The notes under the pieces: generated by a model
Seen by the model: the letters and a program-made list of their open reading frames with translations, nothing else
Database searches by the model: none
What the model was told of the DNA's origin: nothing
Translations under genes and position numbers: made by a program
Assembly (NCBI RefSeq): GCF_003611035.1
Contig: NZ_CP030033.1
Span: 868,001-932,000, forward strand
DNA: 64,000 bases
Source: Cryobacterium soli
GTDB taxonomy: Bacteria > Actinomycetota > Actinomycetes > Actinomycetales > Microbacteriaceae
Direction: 5' to 3'
In this document: positions 25,181-34,647 of the stretch, one piece after another
Numbering within the stretch: the stretch's first letter is position 1
How the letters are laid out: the number at the start of each line of letters is the position of its first letter

Positions 25181-26976
25181 CGATAGTGACGGCGAGAGCC
25201 CTCTGGGAAGAATTAGTTGATGCCGGACTCATTCAGCCAAGGACCTATGACAAGGAACTGGTTGCCGGTCTGGCAGAATCCTTAGGGCTCGACCCGATGC
25301 AGGAATTCATCGACGAGTTAACCAAGTCCGCGCTCACTCCCAGAGACCTAGTCAGGGAACTACTGCAAGCTCTTACGCCCATCTCAGAGATGCTCGAAGA
25401 CCTCTTGCAGCTGTATTCGGAGATCGAGGCCAAACAGGCCGACGATGAAAGTTTGCTCATTCAGTACGAATTTGACGAGGGTCATCCTGTCGACGTCCTC
25501 CTTTCGAACTTCAGAAGAGACGTGACTGAGCTCACCGGGGTGGTCCGACAGGTGACCCGGCTTGACGTCAGCCAGGAATCTCTTTGGGAGTTCCCTTACC
25601 GGACCGACAGCTGGAAGGTGTCTGACGAGCCGCAGCTTGAGAGGTGGCGCCGAAGCTACGTTGACGATTCTGTCTACGGCGACTTTCCTCGCCAGAGTCC
25701 AACCGGGAATCTGGCGCTGGATAACGCGATTCGCAAGGCAGAGTCCATTATTTCCGCCGTATTGAAGGCCACCCGTCGCTACGGCGAGACTCGCGAGGAA
25801 TTCGGGCGGGGCCATCCTGGTGAGTTCGGTGTGAATGGCTCGGAACGAGGCATTCTCTCCGTACTGCACTCCGACAAATGGGTATCGTCATCTGTTCTCG
25901 GGATGGACTCCGTCATCAAGGAACGGTCGTTGTCAGAACAGGAAATTGCCGACGCACTCGCCGATTGGGCAGATCAGTTCCCGCTCGCCGCTGCGACCGA
26001 AACGGTGTTGATGTCCGCCGTAGAGTCGCTCCTCTCGCTCCCGATGTGGGGCAAACGTCATGCCCTCTATTCCGCGTGGCTCTTGACTCAGATCGACTTG
26101 GCGGTCGACGGAAAGCTGACGTACGTCGTTGTCAACGGCAAGCTCAGCTTTCCTTTCGGCGGCTCACAACTTGCCACGTTGGACACCGTCGACGGGCCGT
26201 TAGAGCTGTGGACTGAAATGCGATCCTCCCTGGTCAAACCGAAAGGAACAGGCCGCACGAACGCCATTCAACCCGACTATCGCTTCGTAGCCGATGTCAA
26301 CGACCGCGTCAATACCACGCACCTTGCAATCGAAGCCAAACAGTATGCGAAGTCAACGAAGGCGGTTCACGCTCATGCACTCGATGACTACACCCGAGGC
26401 CTGCCGAACGCGATGGTGATCCTTGCGGCCTACGGACCGGTCAGCCGGAACGTGCTGGATTCGATCCCGCAGGGGCAGTCCGACCGAGCTATCGTCATCC
26501 GCCATCTCAGGCCCGCAGCCGTCGATGCAAGAGAGGAATTCGCGCGCCAGGTAAACAAGGCCCTACCAGACCTGAAAGCTCGGCGGCTGACATATCCGCT
26601 TGACGTGACCCTAACTTGGGCGAGTCACGTACACGACGTTGATCTTCACGCATTCGCGCCCAAGACCGGTGTGCACGTCTGGTGGGAAAACCAAGCGCAC
26701 GTGGATGTCAGGCTGAATGGTCACACTTACGATGGAAATCCTCAAGTCCTCGAGGTAACTAGCGTTCCAGAGCACACTCTCGCGATATGGGTGAGCGTGT
26801 ACGACAGCGACCCAATCAGTGAAGCTCGGCCGGTCATCACAATCAACACCAGCGAGGGCCCCCTGGAAATTCGCCCAACCGCGCCTCCGAGCGGTGTTAG
26901 GACTTGGCATGCGCTCAACCTCCTCCCGAACGGAGAGTTGGAGATCATCGACGCACACCCCCCGTTCCCGAGATAA
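25177..26976 (+). CDS. Predicted PD-(D/E)XK nuclease fused to a YfaP-like beta domain
   Basis: 599 residues, ATG at 25177 with GGAAG about 11 bases upstream. Residues 1-125 are alpha-helical (ARALWEELVDAGLIQ, then three helices ending LLQLYSEIEAKQ). Residues about 290-425 show a nuclease-like core: WGKRHALYSAWLLTQ, then QPDYRF (Asp 367), then HLAIEAKQY (Glu 386, Lys 388), a PD-x(18)-ExK pattern, and a terminal strand AMVILAAYGP. Residues 475-565 (VTLTWASHVHDVDLHAFAP) resemble the YfaP/DUF2135 beta domain, with VTLTW and DVDLH. The base composition is lower in GC (about 55% sampled) than its neighbours, so it was probably acquired. Domain calls are by eye, and the function is unknown. Confidence 0.7.
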   Translation: MTIVTARALWEELVDAGLIQPRTYDKELVAGLAESLGLDPMQEFIDELTKSALTPRDLVRELLQALTPISEMLEDLLQLYSEIEAKQADDESLLIQYEFDEGHPVDVLLSNFRRDVTELTGVVRQVTRLDVSQESLWEFPYRTDSWKVSDEPQLERWRRSYVDDSVYGDFPRQSPTGNLALDNAIRKAESIISAVLKATRRYGETREEFGRGHPGEFGVNGSERGILSVLHSDKWVSSSVLGMDSVIKERSLSEQEIADALADWADQFPLAAATETVLMSAVESLLSLPMWGKRHALYSAWLLTQIDLAVDGKLTYVVVNGKLSFPFGGSQLATLDTVDGPLELWTEMRSSLVKPKGTGRTNAIQPDYRFVADVNDRVNTTHLAIEAKQYAKSTKAVHAHALDDYTRGLPNAMVILAAYGPVSRNVLDSIPQGQSDRAIVIRHLRPAAVDAREEFARQVNKALPDLKARRLTYPLDVTLTWASHVHDVDLHAFAPKTGVHVWWENQAHVDVRLNGHTYDGNPQVLEVTSVPEHTLAIWVSVYDSDPISEARPVITINTSEGPLEIRPTAPPSGVRTWHALNLLPNGELEIIDAHPPFPR

Positions 26977-27314
26977 CCACCTCGATCCTGGCGTGCATCG
27001 TCTCTGTGGTCCACTGAAAGTGAAGCCGTTGCCATATGGCGAGTATGAGACCGACAGATTCACCCTCATGTCGTCCCGCCTCGTCTGGTGTGCGATCACT
27101 GCTTGCCACCACGAACGGGGAGTGGTGCGAAGGATACAGTGACGCGAACAACGTGGGCTTCTCCGTCGAGCGATCTCTCATCACGCAGGGCTCAGCGACT
27201 CGTCCGGTCGTATCGGTGACGGTGACGTAGAGCCCTTCTCGAGGCTAGTGTGTGGTCGAAAACCAATCGTTTCAAGAGCGGACCGCTTGAGTGTCGAAGA
27301 CTTCGCACCGGCGG
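26977..27314. other. 338-bp gap, no convincing gene
   Basis: The composition is mixed and lower in GC, as in the preceding gene. A plus-strand frame at about 27036-27230 is open for 64 codons but has no family pattern, and its start has no site. I see no clear terminator for either flanking gene. Confidence 0.5.
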
Positions 27315-29180
27315 TCAGTCGCGACCGGTGACCGCGCGACGGATGAGCTCCACGGGCACCTTCGGCTCACGATCGGCGGTCAGCAGGCCGTTGGTCTCCT
27401 GCATGGTGTCGGTGAACTGCGTGTAGCACGATCCGGCCAGTAGCGTGCTCGCGCGGATGGCGTCGTACAGCGCGCCGATCCTGTCGATCCAATCGTCGCC
27501 GTCGCTTGCGGTCGTGTAGCCCCAACCGTCTTCCCGGCGAACGCCGGGCTGAAAGTTCACGCCTCCGAACTCGGTGAGCATGACGGGCTGGCCGACATCA
27601 GCGGCACCGTCGACGAGGATGCGCCGGCCGGCCGGTCCCATGCCCGACAGGAGCGCCTGGCGGGACGCAGCGTCGGCGAAGGTACGAGCGAGGACTTCGC
27701 CGTCACCTTCATAATCGTGCACGCCGATGATGTCGGAGGAAACGTGCTCCCACCCGTCGTTGGAGATGACCGGGCGTGACGGGTCGAGCGCGCGGGTGAC
27801 GTCGGCGAGCGATCGGGCATAGGCCTGCTGGGCCGGATCTGAGCTGATGTGCTGCACTCCCCAGCTCTCGTTCACGGGCACCCAGGTGACGATCGACGGA
27901 TGCGACACATCGCGCTCGACGGCATCCATCCATTCGCGCATGAGGCGCTGCACGGCGGTCGGGGTGAACGCGTAGGCGCCGGGGGCCTCGCCCCACACGA
28001 GCAGACCGAGCCGGTCTGCCCAGTAGAGGAACCGAGGATCCTCGATCTTCTGGTGCAGGCGGACGGCCGTGAAGCCGAGCGATTTGATGAGCTCGACTTC
28101 TCTACGATGCGCCGCCGCTGACGGCGCCGCGATGTGGGAGTCGGGCCAGTACCCCTGGTTCAGCACGGAACGAACGTCGTAGGGGCGATCGTTCAAGAGG
28201 AACGAACCGCGGTCGACCCCGACGGTGCGCAAGCCCAGGTAGGACGCGACGACGTCAAGCTCCGCTCCGCTCGTGTCGATCAACGTGACGGTGGCGTCGA
28301 TCAGCCGGGGCTTCTCCGGCGTCCACTGCAGCTCGTCTTCGGCCTGGCCGTTGCTCTGCCGCGGCACGGTCAGGACGAGGTCGAGGTGGTCGGTCGCGGT
28401 CGGCACGACCATCTCCGTCGTTCCGAGGTCTTCGCCGGCCTCGTCCCAGTGAAGAGCCACCCGCACGCGGCTGCCCGCAGCGGCCTTGTTTCTAAACGAA
28501 GCCCGGAACGACACGCGTTCGTGGTCGAGCGGAATCCACCGAAGGGATCGGATCGACGTGTCCGGCACCGCTTCGAGCCACACCGTCTGCCAGATACCGG
28601 TCGTGCGCCGGTACCAGATCGCGTGCGCGTCTTCGTGCCAGTCCTGCTTGCCGCGCGGTTGAGTCAGATCGAGCGGGTCGTCTTCGGCACGCACCACGAT
28701 TGTGTGCTCGTCTGCTCCGGTGAGCGAGGCGGAGACGTCGAACGTGAACGGGGTGTGCCCCCCTTCGTGATCGCCGATGAAGGCGCCGTCGATCCATACC
28801 GACGCGCGGTAGTCGACGGCACCGAAGTGCAGCAGAACTCGGGGCGAGCTCTCGGAGCGGCCGGCGCGTTCGAGGTCGTCGCTCGTGACCGTGCGGGAGT
28901 ACCACACCACCGGGTGAAAACCCGGCTCCCCGATGCCCGACGCCGGTGACTCCGGCGGGAACGGTACGACGATATCCCTCGGCTCCGGGAAGCCGTCGCT
29001 CCACCCCGCCGTCACACCGCGATCGGTGTCATCGTGGCGGAACGACCAGATCCCGTCCAGGCTGGCCCAACGCTCACGCAACACCTGCGGGCGAGGATAG
29101 CTGCCGTCCTGCCTGCTGGCGCGCGTCGGGCTCGATGGCGTGGTGCTGTGGTCAAGGGCGTGTGAAGTCGGAACAGACAT
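27315..29180 (-). CDS. Glycoside hydrolase family 2 (beta-galactosidase/beta-glucuronidase type)
   Basis: 621 residues. The jelly-roll domain has DGIWSFRHD and WYSRTV, an Ig-like domain follows, then a TIM barrel. The acid/base is Glu 438 in WVPVNESWG, and the nucleophile is Glu 537 in VMLTEFGG. There is no signal peptide, so it acts in the cytoplasm on imported oligosaccharide. The length suits the short GH2 enzymes. The specificity (galactose, mannose, glucuronic acid or arabinose) cannot be fixed by eye. The divergent lacI gene starts 53 bp away with a perfect 16-bp operator in between. Confidence 0.93.
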   Translation of the reverse strand: MSVPTSHALDHSTTPSSPTRASRQDGSYPRPQVLRERWASLDGIWSFRHDDTDRGVTAGWSDGFPEPRDIVVPFPPESPASGIGEPGFHPVVWYSRTVTSDDLERAGRSESSPRVLLHFGAVDYRASVWIDGAFIGDHEGGHTPFTFDVSASLTGADEHTIVVRAEDDPLDLTQPRGKQDWHEDAHAIWYRRTTGIWQTVWLEAVPDTSIRSLRWIPLDHERVSFRASFRNKAAAGSRVRVALHWDEAGEDLGTTEMVVPTATDHLDLVLTVPRQSNGQAEDELQWTPEKPRLIDATVTLIDTSGAELDVVASYLGLRTVGVDRGSFLLNDRPYDVRSVLNQGYWPDSHIAAPSAAAHRREVELIKSLGFTAVRLHQKIEDPRFLYWADRLGLLVWGEAPGAYAFTPTAVQRLMREWMDAVERDVSHPSIVTWVPVNESWGVQHISSDPAQQAYARSLADVTRALDPSRPVISNDGWEHVSSDIIGVHDYEGDGEVLARTFADAASRQALLSGMGPAGRRILVDGAADVGQPVMLTEFGGVNFQPGVRREDGWGYTTASDGDDWIDRIGALYDAIRASTLLAGSCYTQFTDTMQETNGLLTADREPKVPVELIRRAVTGRD

Positions 29181-29188
29181 GCGACTAG

Positions 29189-29204
29189 TTTATAGCGCTA
29201 TAAA
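29189..29204. promoter_or_regulatory. LacI operator, perfect palindrome TTTATAGCGCTATAAA
   Basis: A perfect 16-bp palindrome with a central CG, located 9 bp from the GH2 start and 29 bp from the lacI start. A near-identical copy (one base changed) lies at 35975-35990 upstream of the binding-protein gene, so one regulator very likely controls both transcripts. Confidence 0.88.
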
Positions 29205-29232
29205 TTCTTGTCACCAGCGGTAGCCTGATGAC

Positions 29233-30288
29233 ATGAAAAGGGCCACACTGCAGGACGTAGCCGAGCGCGCCGGCGTCTCCGCGGGGACGGTGGCCAACGT
29301 CGTGCGCGGGTACCGCCATGTGAGTCCGAAGATGCGCGCCCACGTTCAGGCCGTCATCGATGAACTCGGTTATCGGCCCAACCGCTCCGGACGCACGCTC
29401 GCGACCGGGCGCTCCAGCATGATCGGCCTCGCGTTCCCTGACCTCCGTTGGCCCTATTTCGCCGAACTGGCCCATGTGTTCGCCCGAACGGCCGAAGAAC
29501 GGGGCTACCGCCTCCTTCTGATGGAGACCGGCGGCACGGCGGATGGCGAGCGATCCGTGCTGCAGGATCGCGAGGCCGGCACGGTGGATGGGCTCGTCAT
29601 GCACCCGCAGACACTGACCGCCGTCGAGCTGAACGAGTTGCGCGGCGGTGTGCCCGTGGTGTTCCTCGGCGAGGGCTCCCAGCCGGTCGGTGCCGACCAG
29701 ACGGCCATCGACAACGTTCAGGCCGCGCGCGACGCCGTCGCACATCTGATCACCGTGGGGAGGCGGCGCATCGGCTTCCTCGGCCACGAGAGCGGTGCGC
29801 TGTCGAACACGTCGGCGCTCCGTCTCGATGGGTACCGACAGGCTCTCGCCGCTGCCGGGCTTCCGTACAATGCAGATCTGCTCGTGCCCCGAGACCAGGG
29901 TGATGCACACGGCGCCGAACTCGCGGTGAACGACGCGCTCGACCGCGGGCTGGTCGTGGATGCCCTGCTCTGCCGTGACGACCCGGCGGCGATCGGGGCA
30001 CTTCGGGCGCTCCAGCGACGGGGTGTCGACGTTCCCGGGCAGGTCGCCGTCGTGGGGTGGGACGCCACCATCATCGGCGAGAGCACGTTGCCGAGCTTGA
30101 CGTCGGTCGCCCCCGACACGCGTGCTCTCGCCGAACGCTCTCTTGACCTCTTACTCGAGCGGCTCGAGGGGTACGCGGGACCCGGCCGCCACGTGACTGT
30201 CGGGCATCGAATCGTCTACCGCGAGAGCGCTCCAGGGTCAGACAGCGTCGTCGAGGCTGACCGCGCCGAGCAGCTCAGCGAGGGCTGA
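29233..30288 (+). CDS. LacI-family transcriptional regulator of the GH2/GH31 locus
   Basis: 351 residues. The helix-turn-helix is ATLQDVAERAGVSAGTVANVVRGYRHVSPKMRAHV, and the hinge is YRPNRSGRTLATGRSS. The sensor domain has IGLAFPDLRWPYFAEL and the end VGHRIVYRESAPGS. It is divergent from GH2. The operator palindrome at 29189-29204 overlaps its own promoter region, so autoregulation is likely. The last 51 bases overlap the 3' end of the convergent GH31 gene, an unusually long convergent overlap. Confidence 0.93.
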   Translation: MKRATLQDVAERAGVSAGTVANVVRGYRHVSPKMRAHVQAVIDELGYRPNRSGRTLATGRSSMIGLAFPDLRWPYFAELAHVFARTAEERGYRLLLMETGGTADGERSVLQDREAGTVDGLVMHPQTLTAVELNELRGGVPVVFLGEGSQPVGADQTAIDNVQAARDAVAHLITVGRRRIGFLGHESGALSNTSALRLDGYRQALAAAGLPYNADLLVPRDQGDAHGAELAVNDALDRGLVVDALLCRDDPAAIGALRALQRRGVDVPGQVAVVGWDATIIGESTLPSLTSVAPDTRALAERSLDLLLERLEGYAGPGRHVTVGHRIVYRESAPGSDSVVEADRAEQLSEG

Positions 30289-32691
30289 ACGGACCGGCTC
30301 CGGCAGATCGGCGGCGCCGAGTTCGGTGAGCTGCTCGAGGGGGCTGCGCCCGGTGCTGAGGATCTCCCACGCCGCGAGCTTTTCCGGGTTCCCCATCTGA
30401 GCGGTCTCCAGGAGCACGCGCGCCTTCTCGATCGGGTCGCCTCCGACCCGCAGCGGTGCGGTGCCGAAGCGCACGACCGCACCGGCATCCGAGCGCACCT
30501 GCACGGTGATGCTCCACCGCCCGGCTTCGCCGGTGACGGCAAGCGGCTCAGGCGCGATGGCGGTCGACGTGACGGCATCCGTCGGTTCGGCCTCGACGGT
30601 GACCGCTCCATACGGAAGTGCGGCGAGCATCGTGATCGTCCAGGTGCGCTGTTGCGGCACGACGTCGGTGGCACCGGCAACCGCCCCGATGCGAAACTCG
30701 CTGCACTCACGGTCCCACGACAGCGGCGTTCGAGCGACGTCTCCGAGCGCCGTTGCCGGCGGCTGGTCGTCGGTTCGGTCTTCCACGAGCACGAAGTGTC
30801 CTGACGCCGCTGGGGCGACGAGCACGTCCAGCTCGGCGGGATTAATCGTGGCGTCGAGCTCGCCGCTCGCATCAAGGGGAAGGATGCCGCCGGCCCGCAG
30901 GAGCGCGGGGATCGACGCGATAGTTCGGTGCAACTCGACGGCACGGTTGCCCCGATAGACGGTTCCGGTGAAGATATCGGTCCAGAGCCCAGCCGGAAGC
31001 CACGCCCGGACTCTCCCCCGGAGCGACACGGTGCTGGCCGGCTCCGTGATCGGCGCGAGGATGAGCTCACTCCCGAACTCGTACTCGTTGGGCACCGTGT
31101 AGGCCTCACGCCGGCGCGGTTCCGCATGGTAGATCGGTCGCACGAGAGGGATGCCTTGTTCAGCGGCGCGGTGGTTCATCGTGTGCAGGTAGGGCACCAT
31201 CCGATGCCGCAACCGTAACGCGTCGTCCATCGCCGCGCGATGCGCGGGAGGGAACGCCCAGGGCTCTTTGCGGATGAACGGGTTGTTGGCCGAATGGAGC
31301 CGCATGATCGGGGAGAACACGCCGAATTGCACCCACCGGGTCGCCAACTCGTCGTCGCGGATTCCCGTAGTGTGCCCGCCGATGTCGTGGCTCCACCAGC
31401 AGTAACCGATGTTGGCGGCGGTCGCGGTGAACTCGGGTTGGAACGCGAGCGACGCCCACGAGATGACCGCGTCGCCGGAGAAGCCGACGGCGTAGCGATG
31501 GCTCCCGGGCCCCGCGTAACGCGAGAACGTCATGCCGCTACCGCCGTCGCGCGCCGCATCGAGGTGGTGGAAGTGGTTGAGCACCCAGAGCGGATCGACT
31601 CCGGCCTGGTTCGAGGTGCGACCCTGCTGCCAATCGATCCACCAGAAGTCGACTCCCTGCCGCTCGAGCGGGTGGTGGAGTTCGCGGAAGTAGGCCTCCA
31701 GAAACACCCGGTCGGACGCGTTGAACGGCACGGCCTCACCCGTCGACGAGTCGACGCCGACGGCGCGCGCCATCTCGGGGTAGCGATCCTCGAACGCGCG
31801 AACACCGGTGGCGGGATGCAGGTTGAGTGTGGTGCGCATCCCCCGCCGGTGCAACTCGGCGAGGAACGCGGCGGGGTCGGGGAAGAGAGTCGGCTCCCAC
31901 GAGTAGCCGGTCCAGCCGTTGCCGTGTTCCGGTGGCACGGAGTCCACGCGGTGCCAGTCCATGTCTATCACCGCGACGGAAAATGGCAGACGCTCCGCGC
32001 GGAATCGATCCATGAGTGCGAGATAGGACTCGCTGCTGTAACGGTGGTAGCGGCTCCACCAGTTGCCCAGCGCCCAGCGCGGCAAGAGCATGGGATCTCC
32101 CGACACGGCGTAGAACGCCTGGATCGTCTCCTGGTAGTCGCGGCCGTAGCCGAAGATGTACAGATCCTCGCGGTCGGCGGCGCGGATGCCGATCCATCCG
32201 TCGTCTTCGAAGAGGAACGACGCCGAGTCGTCGACGATCGCGATGCCGTCTGGCGCGACGACCCCGGGCTCCAGCTCGATTCGTCCGTCGACCTCGTCGA
32301 GCGTTCTCGCGGTGCCGCCGAGGTCTCTCGTCGGCTCGCCGTAACGCCACGTCTGCGCGTCGGCGCCGAGCGTCTCGACGATGAGTCCGTTGGCCGTGAA
32401 CGCCGCGCCGTCATAGCGCAGACGAACCCTCGTAGTGGTGATCTCGACGGCATTCCCGGTGCGCAGGGCGGTGAACGGCGCCGCGGGAAGGTCTCGCCGG
32501 ACCGCGAACGTCGACGCGCGGTCTTCGAAGCCTCCGTGAGTGGATCGTTCGATGCGCAGCAGGCCGTCGGCCAACACGGTGACGCGCCAGCCGTCACCGA
32601 TCACCTGTTGCCCGGCCCCGGCGTGAGGCGCGTTGCCGGGCAGCGGACGGATGGCCGAACGCTTGAGTGTGCTGGTCGGGGGGTGTGGCAT
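30238..32691 (-). CDS. Glycoside hydrolase family 31 (alpha-glucosidase/alpha-xylosidase type)
   Basis: 817 residues, ATG at 32691 after AAGGAA. An N-terminal beta domain (GH31 N-domain) is followed by the TIM barrel. The nucleophile is Asp 353 in WWIDWQQG, and the acid/base is Asp 407 in VGFSGDAVISW. Other family landmarks are YSWEPTLFPDP, IGYCWWSHDIGGH and FSPIMRLHS. It has no signal peptide. It sits downstream of the ABC importer genes in the same direction, so it should act on imported alpha-linked oligosaccharides. Its last codons are shared (on the other strand) with the lacI gene. Confidence 0.94.
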   Translation of the reverse strand: MPHPPTSTLKRSAIRPLPGNAPHAGAGQQVIGDGWRVTVLADGLLRIERSTHGGFEDRASTFAVRRDLPAAPFTALRTGNAVEITTTRVRLRYDGAAFTANGLIVETLGADAQTWRYGEPTRDLGGTARTLDEVDGRIELEPGVVAPDGIAIVDDSASFLFEDDGWIGIRAADREDLYIFGYGRDYQETIQAFYAVSGDPMLLPRWALGNWWSRYHRYSSESYLALMDRFRAERLPFSVAVIDMDWHRVDSVPPEHGNGWTGYSWEPTLFPDPAAFLAELHRRGMRTTLNLHPATGVRAFEDRYPEMARAVGVDSSTGEAVPFNASDRVFLEAYFRELHHPLERQGVDFWWIDWQQGRTSNQAGVDPLWVLNHFHHLDAARDGGSGMTFSRYAGPGSHRYAVGFSGDAVISWASLAFQPEFTATAANIGYCWWSHDIGGHTTGIRDDELATRWVQFGVFSPIMRLHSANNPFIRKEPWAFPPAHRAAMDDALRLRHRMVPYLHTMNHRAAEQGIPLVRPIYHAEPRRREAYTVPNEYEFGSELILAPITEPASTVSLRGRVRAWLPAGLWTDIFTGTVYRGNRAVELHRTIASIPALLRAGGILPLDASGELDATINPAELDVLVAPAASGHFVLVEDRTDDQPPATALGDVARTPLSWDRECSEFRIGAVAGATDVVPQQRTWTITMLAALPYGAVTVEAEPTDAVTSTAIAPEPLAVTGEAGRWSITVQVRSDAGAVVRFGTAPLRVGGDPIEKARVLLETAQMGNPEKLAAWEILSTGRSPLEQLTELGAADLPEPVRSALAELLGAVSLDDAV

Positions 32692-32710
32692 CTGGTTCCT
32701 TCGGGAGTGG

Positions 32711-32730
32711 TGATCGCGCTGTTGCGATCA
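32711..32730. promoter_or_regulatory. Intercistronic hairpin before GH31
   Basis: TGATCGC and GCGATCA pair perfectly across a 6-base loop, between the MalG-type permease stop (32755) and the GH31 start (32691). It could stabilise the upstream mRNA or slow transcription. It could also be a chance repeat. Confidence 0.35.
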
Positions 32731-32754
32731 ATGTCGATTCGTCGTGTGTCGCGG

Positions 32755-33675
32755 TCAGGCCTTCACGGCACCTTGAGTGATCCCGCTGATCACCCAGCGC
32801 TGCGCGAAGAGGTACACCACGATCGTCGGTGCCATCGCCATGAGGTAGGACGCGAACGCGACGTTGTAGTTGGTGCCGAACTGGCTCTGGAAGATGTTCT
32901 GCACCACCGGCAGTGTTTGCAGGGCCGGGTCTGACGTGATGAGTGACGAGAGCATGAAGTCGTTCCACGACGCCAGGAAGGCGAAGATGCCGACGGTCGC
33001 GTTCATCGGCGCCAGGAGCGGCAGTGTGATTCTCCAGAAGATCTGCCAGGTGGTTGCTCCGTCGATGCGGGCGCTCTCTTCGAGCTCGATCGGGATCGAC
33101 CGGAGATAGGCGGAGTACAACAGCACGCTGAACGACAACTGGAACATGGCGTGCAGGATGCCGACTCCGACCGGGCCGTCCAGGCCCGTCAGCGCCGTCA
33201 ATTGGATCTGCGGCAACGCGATGACGGGGAACGGCAAGAAGAGCGCGGCGAGGAGGTAGAACAACGACCAGCGGAAGAAGCGACGTTCCCAATTGCGCAC
33301 GATGGCGTAGGCCGCGAGTGAGCTCAGGAAGAGTGTCAGCGCGACCGCGATCGCGGCGACCAGGATCGAGACGCCGACCGACACCGGGAAGTTGGTGAGC
33401 TCCCAGGCCTCCGCGAAGCTGTTCGGGTTGAACGGGAACGGCAGCGAGAACGCGTTGCCGTCAACCGACTGTTCGCTCGTCTTGAAGGCCATCGACACGG
33501 TGACATACAAGGGCGCCAGCACGGTCAGAGTGGCCAGGCCGAGCAGGATCGTCAACGGTATGTTGGCGCGGCCCAACCGACGGCGCCGACGTGCGGGCTG
33601 CGGGTGAGGCGTCAGCTGGCGCTGCGGACTGGTCGCAGTTTCGTCGTGGACGTCGTGGGTCACATTGATGGTCAC
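32755..33675 (-). CDS. Carbohydrate ABC transporter permease, MalG type (second importer)
   Basis: 306 residues. The N-terminus is charged (ARRRRRLGRANIPLTILLGLA), followed by six membrane segments. The EAA loop is IELEESARIDGATTWQIFWR near residue 200. The stop precedes GH31 by 63 bp, and the start overlaps the MalF-type gene by four bases. Part of a CUT1 importer with the genes at 33672-35940. No ATPase is encoded in the cluster. Confidence 0.94.
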   Translation of the reverse strand: MTINVTHDVHDETATSPQRQLTPHPQPARRRRRLGRANIPLTILLGLATLTVLAPLYVTVSMAFKTSEQSVDGNAFSLPFPFNPNSFAEAWELTNFPVSVGVSILVAAIAVALTLFLSSLAAYAIVRNWERRFFRWSLFYLLAALFLPFPVIALPQIQLTALTGLDGPVGVGILHAMFQLSFSVLLYSAYLRSIPIELEESARIDGATTWQIFWRITLPLLAPMNATVGIFAFLASWNDFMLSSLITSDPALQTLPVVQNIFQSQFGTNYNVAFASYLMAMAPTIVVYLFAQRWVISGITQGAVKA

Positions 33676-34610
33676 AGGCTGACCGGCCTTCCTCGTGTCA
33701 CACCGAGTTGGATGATGGAGATGATCACGGTGACGATGAAGAAGATGGTCGCGTTCGCCATCTGATACGCATAATCTCCGCCCGTGAACCCGCTGAAGAT
33801 CGTCATGGCGACGCTGCGGGTTGCGGTACCGGGACCGCCACCCGTGAGACCGACGATGACGTCGTAGGCGCCCAGGTAGCCCTTCACGCCCAGCACTGTA
33901 TTGATGAGAATGAAGCCGGAAATCAGCGGAAGCGTGATCGAACGGAACTGCTTCCAGCTCGATGCGCCGTCGATGGAGCTGGCCTCATACAGGTCGCCGG
34001 GGATCGAGGTCAGACCGGCCGTGTAGACCAGCAGAGCCCCGGGGATCGTTTGCCAGGCCGAGACGATGACGATCGACAGCCAGGCGAGATCTGGATTGCC
34101 CAGGATGCTCTGCTCGAGTGGGCCGAATCCGAGCGTCGTGGCGAGCGCCGGCAGCGAATTCGAGAAGAGGAAGTTGAAGACGTATGCCACCACGATGCCC
34201 GAGACGACCATGGGAATGACAAAAATGGTTCGGAGGGGCCCGGCGAACCGGATCGTGCGCGATAACCCGACGGCGAAGGCCAGAGCGATGACCTGCGCAA
34301 CGATGACCGTCACCACGGCGAACCCCAGGGTGAACCCGTACGAACCGATGATGCTCGGATCGGTGAAGAGGGTCGCGTAGTTCTGCAGGCCGAGGAAATG
34401 CCATTGGCCGTAGCCGACATAGTCGGTGAAGCTGTAGAAGATGCCGATCACCGCCGGTATGACGATGACGACTGTGAACAGCAGCAGCGCCGGCACGAGG
34501 AAGACGTAGAAGATCGGTTCGACGCGCCGCCGGCCGCGGAGGACCGAACGCTGCTGCTGCCGGGACTCGAGGTGCGGTGTCGCTGCGGGAGGAAGCGTGT
34601 GTATCGTCAT
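33672..34610 (-). CDS. Carbohydrate ABC transporter permease, MalF type (second importer)
   Basis: 312 residues. The first membrane helix is PIFYVFLVPALLLFTVVIVIPAVIG, and the EAA loop is DLYEASSIDGASSWKQFRSITLPLIS near residue 210. The C-terminal helix is typical. It overlaps the MalG-type gene by ATGA and follows the binding protein with a 37-bp gap. It belongs with GH31 and GH2 in one regulon by the shared operator sequence. Confidence 0.94.
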   Translation of the reverse strand: MTIHTLPPAATPHLESRQQQRSVLRGRRRVEPIFYVFLVPALLLFTVVIVIPAVIGIFYSFTDYVGYGQWHFLGLQNYATLFTDPSIIGSYGFTLGFAVVTVIVAQVIALAFAVGLSRTIRFAGPLRTIFVIPMVVSGIVVAYVFNFLFSNSLPALATTLGFGPLEQSILGNPDLAWLSIVIVSAWQTIPGALLVYTAGLTSIPGDLYEASSIDGASSWKQFRSITLPLISGFILINTVLGVKGYLGAYDVIVGLTGGGPGTATRSVAMTIFSGFTGGDYAYQMANATIFFIVTVIISIIQLGVTRGRPVSL

Positions 34611-34647
34611 CGTGGCTCCGCTTCAGGGCTGGTCAGGGTCGAGGAAG

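Noticed and set aside
31240..32934. 564-residue plus-strand frame opposite GH31
   Set aside because: Antisense shadow; GH31 has catalytic motifs in order on the other strand.
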